From Bacillota bacterium (GTDB taxonomy: Bacteria; Bacillota; Clostridia; Christensenellales; Pumilibacteraceae), in NCBI GenBank assembly GCA_009780875.1, contig WQZE01000049.1, positions 1 to 7,058 of the forward strand: a DNA stretch of 7,058 bases, in the 5' to 3' direction. The notes beneath the pieces were generated by a model. The model saw only the letters and a program-made list of their open reading frames with translations, did not search any database and had not been told where the DNA came from. Positions 1 to 6,034 of the stretch are shown piece by piece; position 1 is the stretch's first letter; each line of letters opens with the position of its first letter. The position numbers and the translations under genes were made by a program.

Positions 1-76
1 AACCTACTCTTTGCAAGGTGTGTCAAGCAACAGAAAGGGCACGGTATTGTCAAAGGGTGTGGTATTGGGGGTAGAA
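1..76 (+). other. Region upstream of glpK; possible end of an upstream gene
   Basis: No complete gene or convincing promoter is visible here. One + frame is open from the window edge to a TAG at 72-74, 2 nt before the glpK ATG. Its product would end in a short peptide with three cysteines (LCKVCQATERARYC), and I do not recognise it. The other two + frames are also open through this stretch, so openness alone proves nothing. A GGTATTG heptamer occurs twice (43-49 and 61-67). The G5 run at 67-71 is the only ribosome-binding candidate for glpK. I see no catabolite-repression operator and no -10/-35 pair. Confidence 0.3.
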
Positions 77-1564
77 ATGAGCAAGTATCTATTGGCGATT
101 GACCAAGGAACCACGAGTAGCCGTGCGATTATTTTTGACAAGCAAGGCAATATTATCAAGTCGGCACAAAAGGAATTTCAACAAATTTTCCCAAAGCCGG
201 GTTGGGTGGAGCACGATGCTGAGGAGATTTGGGCAACACAACTAGGTGTGTTGACCGAGGCAAAAGCACGGGCAGGTGTGGATGCGAGTGAGATTGCGGC
301 CATTGGAATCACCAATCAAAGGGAGACTACCGTTGTTTGGGACAAGGTGACCGGTCACCCTGTCTACAACGCCATTGTATGGCAGTGTAGGCGTACAGCG
401 GACTATTGTGACGGACTCAAAGCCAAGGGGTTTGACAAAAAAATCAGAGAAAAAACGGGACTTGTGGTAGATGCTTATTTTAGTGGAACCAAAGTTCGTT
501 GGATTTTGGAGAATGTACCAGGTGCAAGAGCCAAGGCAGAAAAAGGTGAGTTGTTGTTTGGTACCATTGATAGTTGGTTGGTGTGGAAATTGACTAAGGG
601 CAAGGTGCATATCACGGATTACAGCAATGCGTCTAGGACAATGTTGTACAATATTCACAAATTGGAATGGGATGAGGAGATTCTCAAAGAGTTGGGGATT
701 CCCAAAGCAATGTTGCCCAAAGTTTTGCCCTCCTCTCATATTTATGGCAAGACCAGTGCCGACATTTTGGGCAAAGAAGTCCCTATTGCGGGCATTGCGG
801 GTGATCAGCAAGCCGCTTTGTTTGGACAATGTTGCTTTGAACCGGGTATGGTCAAAAATACCTATGGAACGGGATGTTTTATTTTGATGAATACAGGGGG
901 CAAAGCAAAGGAAAGCAAAAACAACTTGCTCACCACCATTGCGTGGGGCGTGGGTGGCAAGGTGGAGTACGCATTGGAAGGCAGCGTTTTTTGTGCCGGG
1001 TCGGCTATCCAATGGTTGCGTGACGGCGTGAGAATGATTGACAATGCGGCTTTTTCGGAGCAGTATGCACAAAAAGTGCAAGACACAGGGGGCGTATATG
1101 TAGTCCCTGCTTTCACGGGACTGGGAGCACCTTATTGGGACCAGCACGCACGGGGCACGATTGTGGGCATCACAAGAGGTACAACCAAAGAGCATTTTAT
1201 TAGAGCCGTATTGGAGAGTCTGGCATACCAAAGCAATGATGTCATCAAGGCAATGGAGCAAGATGCAGGCGTCAAAATCAAGCAAATCAAAGTGGACGGT
1301 GGAGCGTGTGCAAACAACTTTTTGATGCAGTTTCAAAGTGATGTATCCAATACGCAAGTGGTGAGACCCAAGATGATAGAGAGTACCGCATTGGGTGCCG
1401 TGTATTTGGCGGGACTGGCTGTGGGATACTACAAAGACAAGCAAGATATCATCAAGAATGCAATGCAAGACAGGGCTTTTGACCCATCTATTGAAATGAA
1501 CAAACGTAACGAACTTTTACAAGGTTGGGACAAAGCGGTGGGCAGGTCAAGGAATTGGGTATAA
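77..1564 (+). CDS. glpK: Glycerol kinase
   Basis: Cytoplasmic ATP-dependent kinase of the FGGY family that converts glycerol to sn-glycerol-3-phosphate, trapping it in the cell. The 495-residue product matches the family length of about 500. Visible motifs are the N-terminal phosphate loop AIDQGTTSSRAIIFD (7-21), GITNQRETTVVWDK (77-90), GTIDSWLVWKL (162-172), AGDQQAALFGQ (241-251), NTYGTG (261-266), the FGGY signature region PAFTGLGAPYWD (344-355) and DGGACANNFLMQF (407-419). The ATG at 77 is chosen because MSKYLLAIDQG aligns with the family N-terminus. An in-frame TTG at 11 would add 22 unrelated residues. The ribosome site is weak (G5 at 67-71). The loop that carries the HPr-phosphorylated histidine in enterococcal and Bacillus enzymes is one residue shorter here and has no histidine (about 225-233), so PTS control of that kind is unlikely. 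It is the first gene of the glycerol operon; the next start lies 29 nt after its stop. Confidence 0.97.
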   Translation: MSKYLLAIDQGTTSSRAIIFDKQGNIIKSAQKEFQQIFPKPGWVEHDAEEIWATQLGVLTEAKARAGVDASEIAAIGITNQRETTVVWDKVTGHPVYNAIVWQCRRTADYCDGLKAKGFDKKIREKTGLVVDAYFSGTKVRWILENVPGARAKAEKGELLFGTIDSWLVWKLTKGKVHITDYSNASRTMLYNIHKLEWDEEILKELGIPKAMLPKVLPSSHIYGKTSADILGKEVPIAGIAGDQQAALFGQCCFEPGMVKNTYGTGCFILMNTGGKAKESKNNLLTTIAWGVGGKVEYALEGSVFCAGSAIQWLRDGVRMIDNAAFSEQYAQKVQDTGGVYVVPAFTGLGAPYWDQHARGTIVGITRGTTKEHFIRAVLESLAYQSNDVIKAMEQDAGVKIKQIKVDGGACANNFLMQFQSDVSNTQVVRPKMIESTALGAVYLAGLAVGYYKDKQDIIKNAMQDRAFDPSIEMNKRNELLQGWDKAVGRSRNWV

Positions 1565-1593
1565 TTTTGTGATTTGTGGAGAGTGAGAATCAT

Positions 1594-3018
1594 ATGGAAG
1601 ATGTAATTATTATTGGTGGTGGCGTATCAGGGTGTTCACTATTGTATGCGTTGAGTAGATACAAGGGCAATTTTTTGTTGCTTGAAAAAGAGAACGATGT
1701 GGCGATGGGGAGCACCAAAGCAAACAGCGGAATTGCACACGCAGGCTATGACCCAGAACCTGGTACCAAAATGGCTGAGCACAATGTCCAAGGCAATGCG
1801 TGGATTCGTGCCAATGCAAAAAAACTGGGCATTCCCTTTGTGCAAACGGGGTCGTTGGTGGTGGCGTTTGATGAGGAGGAAAAACTCACTTTGCAAAGCC
1901 TATTGGAAAGGGGCAAAGCCAACGGAGTGCCTGATTTGTCTATCATAGAAGGTCAGGAGTTGTTTTTGCTAGAACCCAATTTGAGCAGGGACGCTCTTGC
2001 CGCTTTGTATGCAAAAACGACGGGTGTCGTAGACCCTTGGGCACTCTCTTTTGCACAAGCAGAGTGTGCCATTTTGGGCGGAGGCAAGGTGCAACTAGAA
2101 ACAGAGGTCACGGGGATTTCCAAGCAAGATGGTTACTTTGTGGTTGACACCAACAAAGGGCGATTTGAGGCAAAGTTTGTGGTCAATGCGGCGGGTGTGT
2201 ATAGCGATGAAATAAGCACAATGGTGGAGACGCCTCACTTTGCTATCAAGCCAAAAAACGGAGAATACTTTTTGTTGGACACGAGTGAGAAGGGTATTGT
2301 AGGCACCGTTGTTTTCCCGTGTCCAAGCAAACTGGGCAAAGGAGTGTTGGTCGCACCCACGGCACACGGCAATATTATTGTGGGACCCGATGCAAAGGAT
2401 AGCGGCAAAGAGGACACAAGTGTGACCGCTGAGGGGCTTGATTATGTGAGGCAGCGTGCCACCAAGTGCATACCCAGCCTCAATCTTAGAGCCTCTATAC
2501 GCAATTTTACGGGTGTGAGAGCCAACAGTGACCAAAGTGACTTTGTGATTGGTGAGAGTTTGGAGACCGCAGGTTTCTTTAATGTCGCCGGCATCAAGTC
2601 ACCTGGGCTCACCAGTGCGGTGAGCATTGCACAAGAGATGGTGGATTTGCTTTTCAAGGCAGGACTCAAAAAGTCACTCAACGCAAAGTTTGTGCGGTCA
2701 AGGCGTGTGGCAAGATTGCACGAAATGAGTGACACCGCAAAAAAACTGCAAATCGCCAAAGACCCCAAACACGGCAACATTGTATGTAGATGTCGCCAAG
2801 TGACCGAGGGTGAGATTGCGGATACCTTTTTGCGACCGTTGCCACCACGGAGCGTGGATGCGGTCAAGCGGCGTGTGCAGACAGGGATGGGGCGTTGTCA
2901 AGGCGGTTTTTGTACGCCCAAAGTCGTGGAGTTGTTGGCAGAGCATTATGGCGTGGATATGAAAGAAATACCGCAAGACAAAGCGGGCACTTATATCGTG
3001 GACGGCGATGCCAAATAA
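1594..3018 (+). CDS. glpA: GlpA-like FAD-dependent glycerol-3-phosphate dehydrogenase with BFD-type [2Fe-2S] domain
   Basis: DAO-family flavoprotein of 474 residues, probably oxidising glycerol-3-phosphate to dihydroxyacetone phosphate. The N-terminal FAD fold is VIIIGGGVSG (4-13), followed by the acidic end LLLEKE (28-32 region). The active-site strip NSGIAHAGYDPEPGTKM (44-60) and the C-terminal FAD segment FFNVAGIKSPGLTSAVSIA (328-346) are typical of GlpA/LhgO-like enzymes. A C-terminal Fer2_BFD domain (about 397-447) has C398, C400, C435 and C440 in the pattern CRC...GRCQGGFC, which should bind a [2Fe-2S] cluster. E. coli GlpA has the same domain order. The ATG at 1594 has a GGAGAG about 10 nt upstream. 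An in-frame GTG at 1576 lacks a ribosome site. There is no signal peptide or membrane segment. The glycerol substrate is inferred from position between glpK and the glp partner genes; the fold alone would also fit an L-2-hydroxyglutarate-type dehydrogenase. Confidence 0.85.
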   Translation: MEDVIIIGGGVSGCSLLYALSRYKGNFLLLEKENDVAMGSTKANSGIAHAGYDPEPGTKMAEHNVQGNAWIRANAKKLGIPFVQTGSLVVAFDEEEKLTLQSLLERGKANGVPDLSIIEGQELFLLEPNLSRDALAALYAKTTGVVDPWALSFAQAECAILGGGKVQLETEVTGISKQDGYFVVDTNKGRFEAKFVVNAAGVYSDEISTMVETPHFAIKPKNGEYFLLDTSEKGIVGTVVFPCPSKLGKGVLVAPTAHGNIIVGPDAKDSGKEDTSVTAEGLDYVRQRATKCIPSLNLRASIRNFTGVRANSDQSDFVIGESLETAGFFNVAGIKSPGLTSAVSIAQEMVDLLFKAGLKKSLNAKFVRSRRVARLHEMSDTAKKLQIAKDPKHGNIVCRCRQVTEGEIADTFLRPLPPRSVDAVKRRVQTGMGRCQGGFCTPKVVELLAEHYGVDMKEIPQDKAGTYIVDGDAK

Positions 3019-3029
3019 AGGGGTATGAT

Positions 3030-4712
3030 ATGAACAGTGTTGACAAAGTGGACAAAAAATATGGTGTCATAGTGATTGGTGGCGGGCCCGGCGGATTGGC
3101 GGCGGCGGTAGAGGCTAGCAAAACTTGTGACAAGGTGTTGCTTTTGGAGCGTAGTCCACAATTGGGTGGGATTCTCAATCAATGCATACACAATGGGTTT
3201 GGCTTGCATATGTTCAAAGAGGAACTCACAGGGCCGGACTATGCAGAAAAATATATTGAAAAATTGCAAGACACCAGGGTAGTGGTGTTGACGCAGGCAA
3301 TGGTTTTGGAGACAACCAAGCAAAAGCAAGTGTCTTTTATTCATCCCAAATTGGGGTTTGTAAAAGTGCAAGCAGAGGCGTTGATTGTGGCTACCGGGTG
3401 TCGTGAACGCACTCGTGGTGCCATTGGCATTTCGGGGGCAAGACCCAGTGGGGTTTTCACGGCGGGAGCGGCTCAATTGTTTCTCAACTTGGATGCAAAA
3501 ACGGTCGGCAAAAAAGTGGTGATATTGGGTAGCGGTGATATTGGTTTGATTATGGCAAGGCGTATGACCCTAGAAGGTGCCAAAGTGCTTGGGGTGTATG
3601 AGGTAATGCCTTACTCGGGCGGACTGACACGCAACATTGTGCAGTGTCTCAATGACTATGATATCCCTTTGCATTTGTCGCACACCATCACCAAAATTCA
3701 CGGGGAGAAAAGGGTGGAGGCGGTGACTATTTCCAAAGTGGATGAAAATCGCCAACCCATTGCAGGAACAGAGCACACTGTTGAATGCGACACCGTGCTT
3801 TTGAGTGTGGGATTGATACCAGAAAACGAACTCAACATTGAGATGGGCGTTGATATGAACGGCAGAACCAATACGCCCGTACTTTTTGATAATATGGAAA
3901 CCAGTGTGCCTGGGGTTTTTGCGTGTGGCAATGTGGCACAGGTACACGACCTTGTGGACTTTGTATCTATGGAAGGCATCAAAGCAGGTGCTGCTGCTGC
4001 CGACTATGCAAACGGAATCAAACCATCGTATACAAAAACCGTCAGGGTGGAGGCGGGCGAGCATCTTTTGTATGTGACGCCCTCCCAAGTGAGACTTGGG
4101 GATGACAAAAAAATTGTGGAACTCTTTTTTAGGGTGAGCGGTATTTTTGGAGCGTCAAGCATTCAAGTGGTATCGGGTGATACAGTCATCAAAGAATTCA
4201 AAAAAGAACATTTGGCGCCAGGCGAACTTGAAAAAATTGTTTTGACCAAACAACAAATTGCGGAGTGTTCATCCATTCGTATTGGGGTGGCAAGTCAAAA
4301 CAAACATTCAGAGTACCAAGTGCCTGTACAAACCGTAGACCCAGATGGGAGCAAGCATTTTGTGTGCACCATTTGTCCCAAGGGATGTTCGTTGACGGCA
4401 AAAGTGCAAAATGAGCAAGTAGAAATCACGGGGAATGCGTGCCCAAGGGGTGATGTGTATGGCAAACAAGAGGCTGTATTCCCAATGCGTGTTGTGACGA
4501 GTACGGTCAAGACAGAGGGCTTTGCACACACTTTTTGTGTGCCTGTCAAGACCACGGCGCCCATCCCCAAAGACAAGGTGGCAAAGGCTATGCAACTCAT
4601 CAATGCCGTGGTGGTCAAAAATCCAGCTCCCAGAGGAGCCGTCGTTTTGCGTGATATTTTGGGACTGGGCGTGGATGTGGTTCTCACAAAAACACTGAGC
4701 CAACCAATCTAA
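3030..4712 (+). CDS. NAD(P)/FAD-dependent oxidoreductase fused to a C-terminal DUF1667 Cys4 domain
   Basis: A 560-residue soluble flavoprotein, probably the redox partner of the GlpA-like protein and occupying the slot of GlpB. It has two Rossmann folds: the FAD site VIVIGGGPGGLAAA (13-26) and the NAD(P) site VVILGSGDIGL (163-173). It also has the family ATG motif (121-123) and the second FAD motif GVFACGNV (295-302). Residues 338-420 are the beta-rich C-terminal part usual for this family. Residues 445-556 match DUF1667, with CTICPKGC (C446, C449, C453) plus C471 in NACPRG, a likely Fe-S ligand set. In many clostridia DUF1667 is, as I recall, a separate gene of about 120 codons next in the operon; here it is in frame on one chain after a linker (about 421-444). 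The start at ATG 3030 has AAAGGGG at 3017-3023 with 6 nt spacing and lies 11 nt after the previous stop. The reaction is inferred, not shown. Confidence 0.85.
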   Translation: MNSVDKVDKKYGVIVIGGGPGGLAAAVEASKTCDKVLLLERSPQLGGILNQCIHNGFGLHMFKEELTGPDYAEKYIEKLQDTRVVVLTQAMVLETTKQKQVSFIHPKLGFVKVQAEALIVATGCRERTRGAIGISGARPSGVFTAGAAQLFLNLDAKTVGKKVVILGSGDIGLIMARRMTLEGAKVLGVYEVMPYSGGLTRNIVQCLNDYDIPLHLSHTITKIHGEKRVEAVTISKVDENRQPIAGTEHTVECDTVLLSVGLIPENELNIEMGVDMNGRTNTPVLFDNMETSVPGVFACGNVAQVHDLVDFVSMEGIKAGAAAADYANGIKPSYTKTVRVEAGEHLLYVTPSQVRLGDDKKIVELFFRVSGIFGASSIQVVSGDTVIKEFKKEHLAPGELEKIVLTKQQIAECSSIRIGVASQNKHSEYQVPVQTVDPDGSKHFVCTICPKGCSLTAKVQNEQVEITGNACPRGDVYGKQEAVFPMRVVTSTVKTEGFAHTFCVPVKTTAPIPKDKVAKAMQLINAVVVKNPAPRGAVVLRDILGLGVDVVLTKTLSQPI

Positions 4713-4783
4713 AAAAGGTTCTCCAAATAACCTCAAAAATTGGACCAGTGCGATGCTGGATAAAATCGCAAGGAGGATAGACT
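4713..4783 (+). promoter_or_regulatory. Intercistronic gap before glpF with strong Shine-Dalgarno site
   Basis: This 71-nt gap has no terminator, so glpF is probably read from the upstream operon. AGGAGG at 4771-4776 lies 7 nt before the glpF ATG and is the strongest ribosome site in the window. Two short, mutually exclusive hairpins can be drawn just upstream: CCAG/CTGG (4745-4748 with 4756-4759) and GCGAT/ATCGC (4750-4754 with 4765-4769). Both are too small to claim a regulatory role. Confidence 0.45.
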
Positions 4784-5662
4784 ATGAATGTATTTATGCC
4801 ATATCTTGGCGAATTTGTAGGCACTTGTCTTTTGGTATTGCTAGGTGATGGTGTGGTTGCCAATGTCATACTCAAAAAGACCAAGGGTCACGGGAGTGGC
4901 TGGATTGTGATTACGGTCGGTTGGGCTACTGCTGTGGTTGTGCCTGCACTGATTTTTGGGGGCAATGGTTTTACCAATCACTTCAATCCCGCATTGACCT
5001 TGTCGCTTGCGTTGACGGGGCAGTTTGCTTTGGGCAAGGCACTCGGCTATGTGGTGGCACAGTTTGTGGGTGGATTTTTGGGTGCTGTGCTTGTGTGGTT
5101 TATGCACAAAGACCACTTTGCTGCCACCGCAATGGCGGCCGTCAAAGACAACTATGTGGCAGCGTGTGAGGGGTTTTGTTCCATAGACGAAATGAGGCAG
5201 TTGCAAGCCGATGAGGACAAAGCAAAAGCGACCTACCAACGCAACAAAGCAGACAGCGAGGCTACAATGCTTGCCGTATTTTGTACAGGTCCTGCCATTC
5301 GCAAAAAATGGCTCAATTTTTGTTGTGAGGTCATAGCCACTTTTGTATTGCTTTTTGCATTGGCGGCCGGTTTGGCAAACGCAAGCAATGGAGAAGAACT
5401 TCACGGTGCATACACGCTTTGGGGCGTGTGGATGGTTATACTTGCCTTGGGTATGTCCTTGGGTGGTACCACCGGATACTCACTCAATCCTGCTCGGGAC
5501 CTTGCACCAAGGTTGGCACACCAAATTTTGCCCATCAAAGGCAAAGGCAAATCAGACTGGGGATATGCGTGGATTCCAACCGTGGGACCCTTGGTGGGTG
5601 CCATCCTTGGTTGCATTGTGAGCATTGCAATGTTTAGCAGTTTTGCACCTGTTTTTTGGTAA
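4784..5662 (+). CDS. glpF: Aquaglyceroporin (glycerol uptake facilitator) with extended loop C
   Basis: Major intrinsic protein channel of 292 residues that lets glycerol cross the cytoplasmic membrane by facilitated diffusion. Six hydrophobic helices lie at about 5-30, 39-60, 83-106, 177-198, 209-230 and 262-288. The two half-helices carry NPA motifs (68-70 and 235-237), the second in the glycerol-channel form NPARD. Aligned by eye to E. coli GlpF, the selectivity filter is W47, G223, Y232 (Phe in E. coli) and R238, which favours a glycerol rather than a strict water channel. The loop between helices 3 and 4 (about 107-172) is roughly 32 residues longer than in E. coli. The extra part, around 116-160, is charged and looks helical (SIDEMRQLQADEDKAKATYQ). 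The family topology puts this loop outside the cell. The family TGPAIR motif (169-173) follows the insertion. The ATG at 4784 has AGGAGG 7 nt upstream. It is the last gene of the operon, 43 nt before the terminator stem. Confidence 0.94.
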   Translation: MNVFMPYLGEFVGTCLLVLLGDGVVANVILKKTKGHGSGWIVITVGWATAVVVPALIFGGNGFTNHFNPALTLSLALTGQFALGKALGYVVAQFVGGFLGAVLVWFMHKDHFAATAMAAVKDNYVAACEGFCSIDEMRQLQADEDKAKATYQRNKADSEATMLAVFCTGPAIRKKWLNFCCEVIATFVLLFALAAGLANASNGEELHGAYTLWGVWMVILALGMSLGGTTGYSLNPARDLAPRLAHQILPIKGKGKSDWGYAWIPTVGPLVGAILGCIVSIAMFSSFAPVFW

Positions 5663-5705
5663 AATCTTGGTTGAAAAAAATTTGTGGCAAAAATCTTGCC
5701 AGCAC

Positions 5706-5741
5706 AAAAAAGAGACGCACAAAAAAGTGTGTCTCTTTTTT
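5706..5741 (+). terminator. Rho-independent terminator of the glycerol operon
   Basis: The stem GAGACGCAC (5712-5720) pairs with GTGTGTCTC (5727-5735) through nine base pairs, one of them G-U, across an A6 loop. A6 (5706-5711) and T6 (5736-5741) extend the stem and supply the U-tract. It starts 44 nt after the glpF stop. Because the A run lies on the left, the hairpin could also act on the opposite strand, but no - strand gene is visible to need it. It separates the glycerol operon from the infC promoter. Confidence 0.9.
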
Positions 5742-5805
5742 GTGGGGTGAGTGAAAAAAACACAGTTTACTTGGTCAAATTTTTTGTAAAACACATCAAA
5801 AGTAG

Positions 5806-5834
5806 TTGACAAATTGTTTTGATTGTGCTATAAT
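5806..5834 (+). promoter_or_regulatory. Sigma-A promoter of infC-rpmI-rplT
   Basis: TTGACA (5806-5811) and TATAAT (5829-5834) are both perfect consensus hexamers separated by the optimal 17 bp. A TG at 5826-5827 gives an extended -10 (TGCTATAAT). The sequence upstream (about 5761-5805) is A/T-rich and could act as an UP element. Transcription should start near 5841. Such a strong promoter fits a translation-factor and ribosomal-protein operon whose output is then limited after initiation by its leader. Confidence 0.93.
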
Positions 5835-5948
5835 GTAACAAAGAGTTTTTGCTCACCAAGCGGGTTTTTGTCTTGACTTGGTCACTGATTGACAAATTTC
5901 AAGGATGCCATTGTGACAACGCAATGTGCTTAGTTTGATAGTTTATTT

Positions 5949-5984
5949 GATCATAGGGCAAAAATCGTTCCTAGGGTCTTTTTT
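5949..5984 (+). terminator. Attenuator-like hairpin with T6 tract in the infC leader
   Basis: GATCATAGG (5949-5957) pairs with CCTAGGGTC (5970-5978) across a 12-nt loop. This gives eight base pairs, one of them G-U, with a single A-G mismatch at the fifth position. A T6 tract (5979-5984) follows the stem directly. The hairpin is weaker than the terminator after glpF, which suits a conditional rather than constitutive stop. Its position between the promoter and infC makes premature termination the natural reading. Confidence 0.5.
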
Positions 5985-6003
5985 GTTGCTTGCAACAAAA
6001 AAG
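5978..6003 (+). repeat. Perfect 12-bp inverted repeat in the infC leader
   Basis: CTTTTTTGTTGC (5978-5989) is the exact reverse complement of GCAACAAAAAAG (5992-6003), separated by only TT. The left arm contains the T6 tract of the preceding attenuator-like hairpin, so the two structures share bases and cannot both form fully. No T-run follows the right arm, so it is not itself a + strand terminator. Its role is unknown. Confidence 0.75.
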
Positions 6004-6021
6004 TGGTCAAGGCAAAATTTT

Positions 6022-6027
6022 GGAGGG
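6022..6027 (+). promoter_or_regulatory. Shine-Dalgarno site that sets the infC start
   Basis: GGAGGG at 6022-6027 is a strong ribosome-binding site. No ATG, GTG or TTG occurs in the expected window after it. The in-frame codon at good spacing (8 nt after GGAGG) is ATC at 6035. The first downstream ATG in frame (6089) has a GGAG touching it with no spacing, and the GTG at 6083 has no site. This site is the main reason for calling an ATC start. Confidence 0.8.
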
Positions 6028-6034
6028 CAGGACA

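Larger units (their letters stand above)
5841..6034 (+). promoter_or_regulatory. Structured 5' leader of infC (candidate L20-type autoregulatory leader)
   Basis: About 190 nt of transcribed sequence without a supported gene. Structures visible by pairing are ACCAAG/CTTGGT (5855-5860 with 5877-5882); CATTG/CAATG around 5909-5926; an attenuator-like hairpin with T6 (5949-5984); a perfect 12-bp inverted repeat (5978-6003); and a possible long-range helix of 5866-5877 with 6006-6017 that closes the leader a few nucleotides before the Shine-Dalgarno site. In Bacillus subtilis the infC operon is controlled by ribosomal protein L20 acting on a long leader through transcription attenuation. The position and architecture here fit that class, but I could not match a conserved L20-binding site by eye. 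Confidence 0.65.

Noticed and set aside
11..76. In-frame TTG start giving glpK 22 extra residues
   Set aside because: The extension has no counterpart in the family, and the conserved N-terminus begins exactly at ATG 77.
242..1468. Long open frame of 408 codons on the - strand inside glpK
   Set aside because: It lies wholly antisense to a clear glycerol kinase, has Cys/His-rich composition typical of a shadow frame and no recognisable domain.
4347..4364. Possible internal start (GTG at 4362, GGGAG at 4347-4351) that would make a separate DUF1667 protein
   Set aside because: The spacing is long, at 10 nt, and the purine run is encoded by ordinary codons. It is too weak to claim without ribosome profiling.
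4740..4766. Possible promoter for glpF (TTGGAC ... TAAAAT)
   Set aside because: The spacing is only 15 bp, and the predicted start would fall in the ribosome site, leaving a nearly leaderless message.
4753..4848. Short 31-codon frame overlapping the glpF start (begins at ATG 4753)
   Set aside because: There is no ribosome site before it, it runs through the glpF Shine-Dalgarno site, and its product resembles nothing.
5686..5700. Small GGCAA/TTGCC hairpin after glpF
   Set aside because: It is only 5 bp with no T-tract; the real terminator follows at 5706-5741.
5889..5917. Second TTGACA in the infC leader as an additional promoter
   Set aside because: No TATAAT-like hexamer occurs at 16-18 bp spacing.
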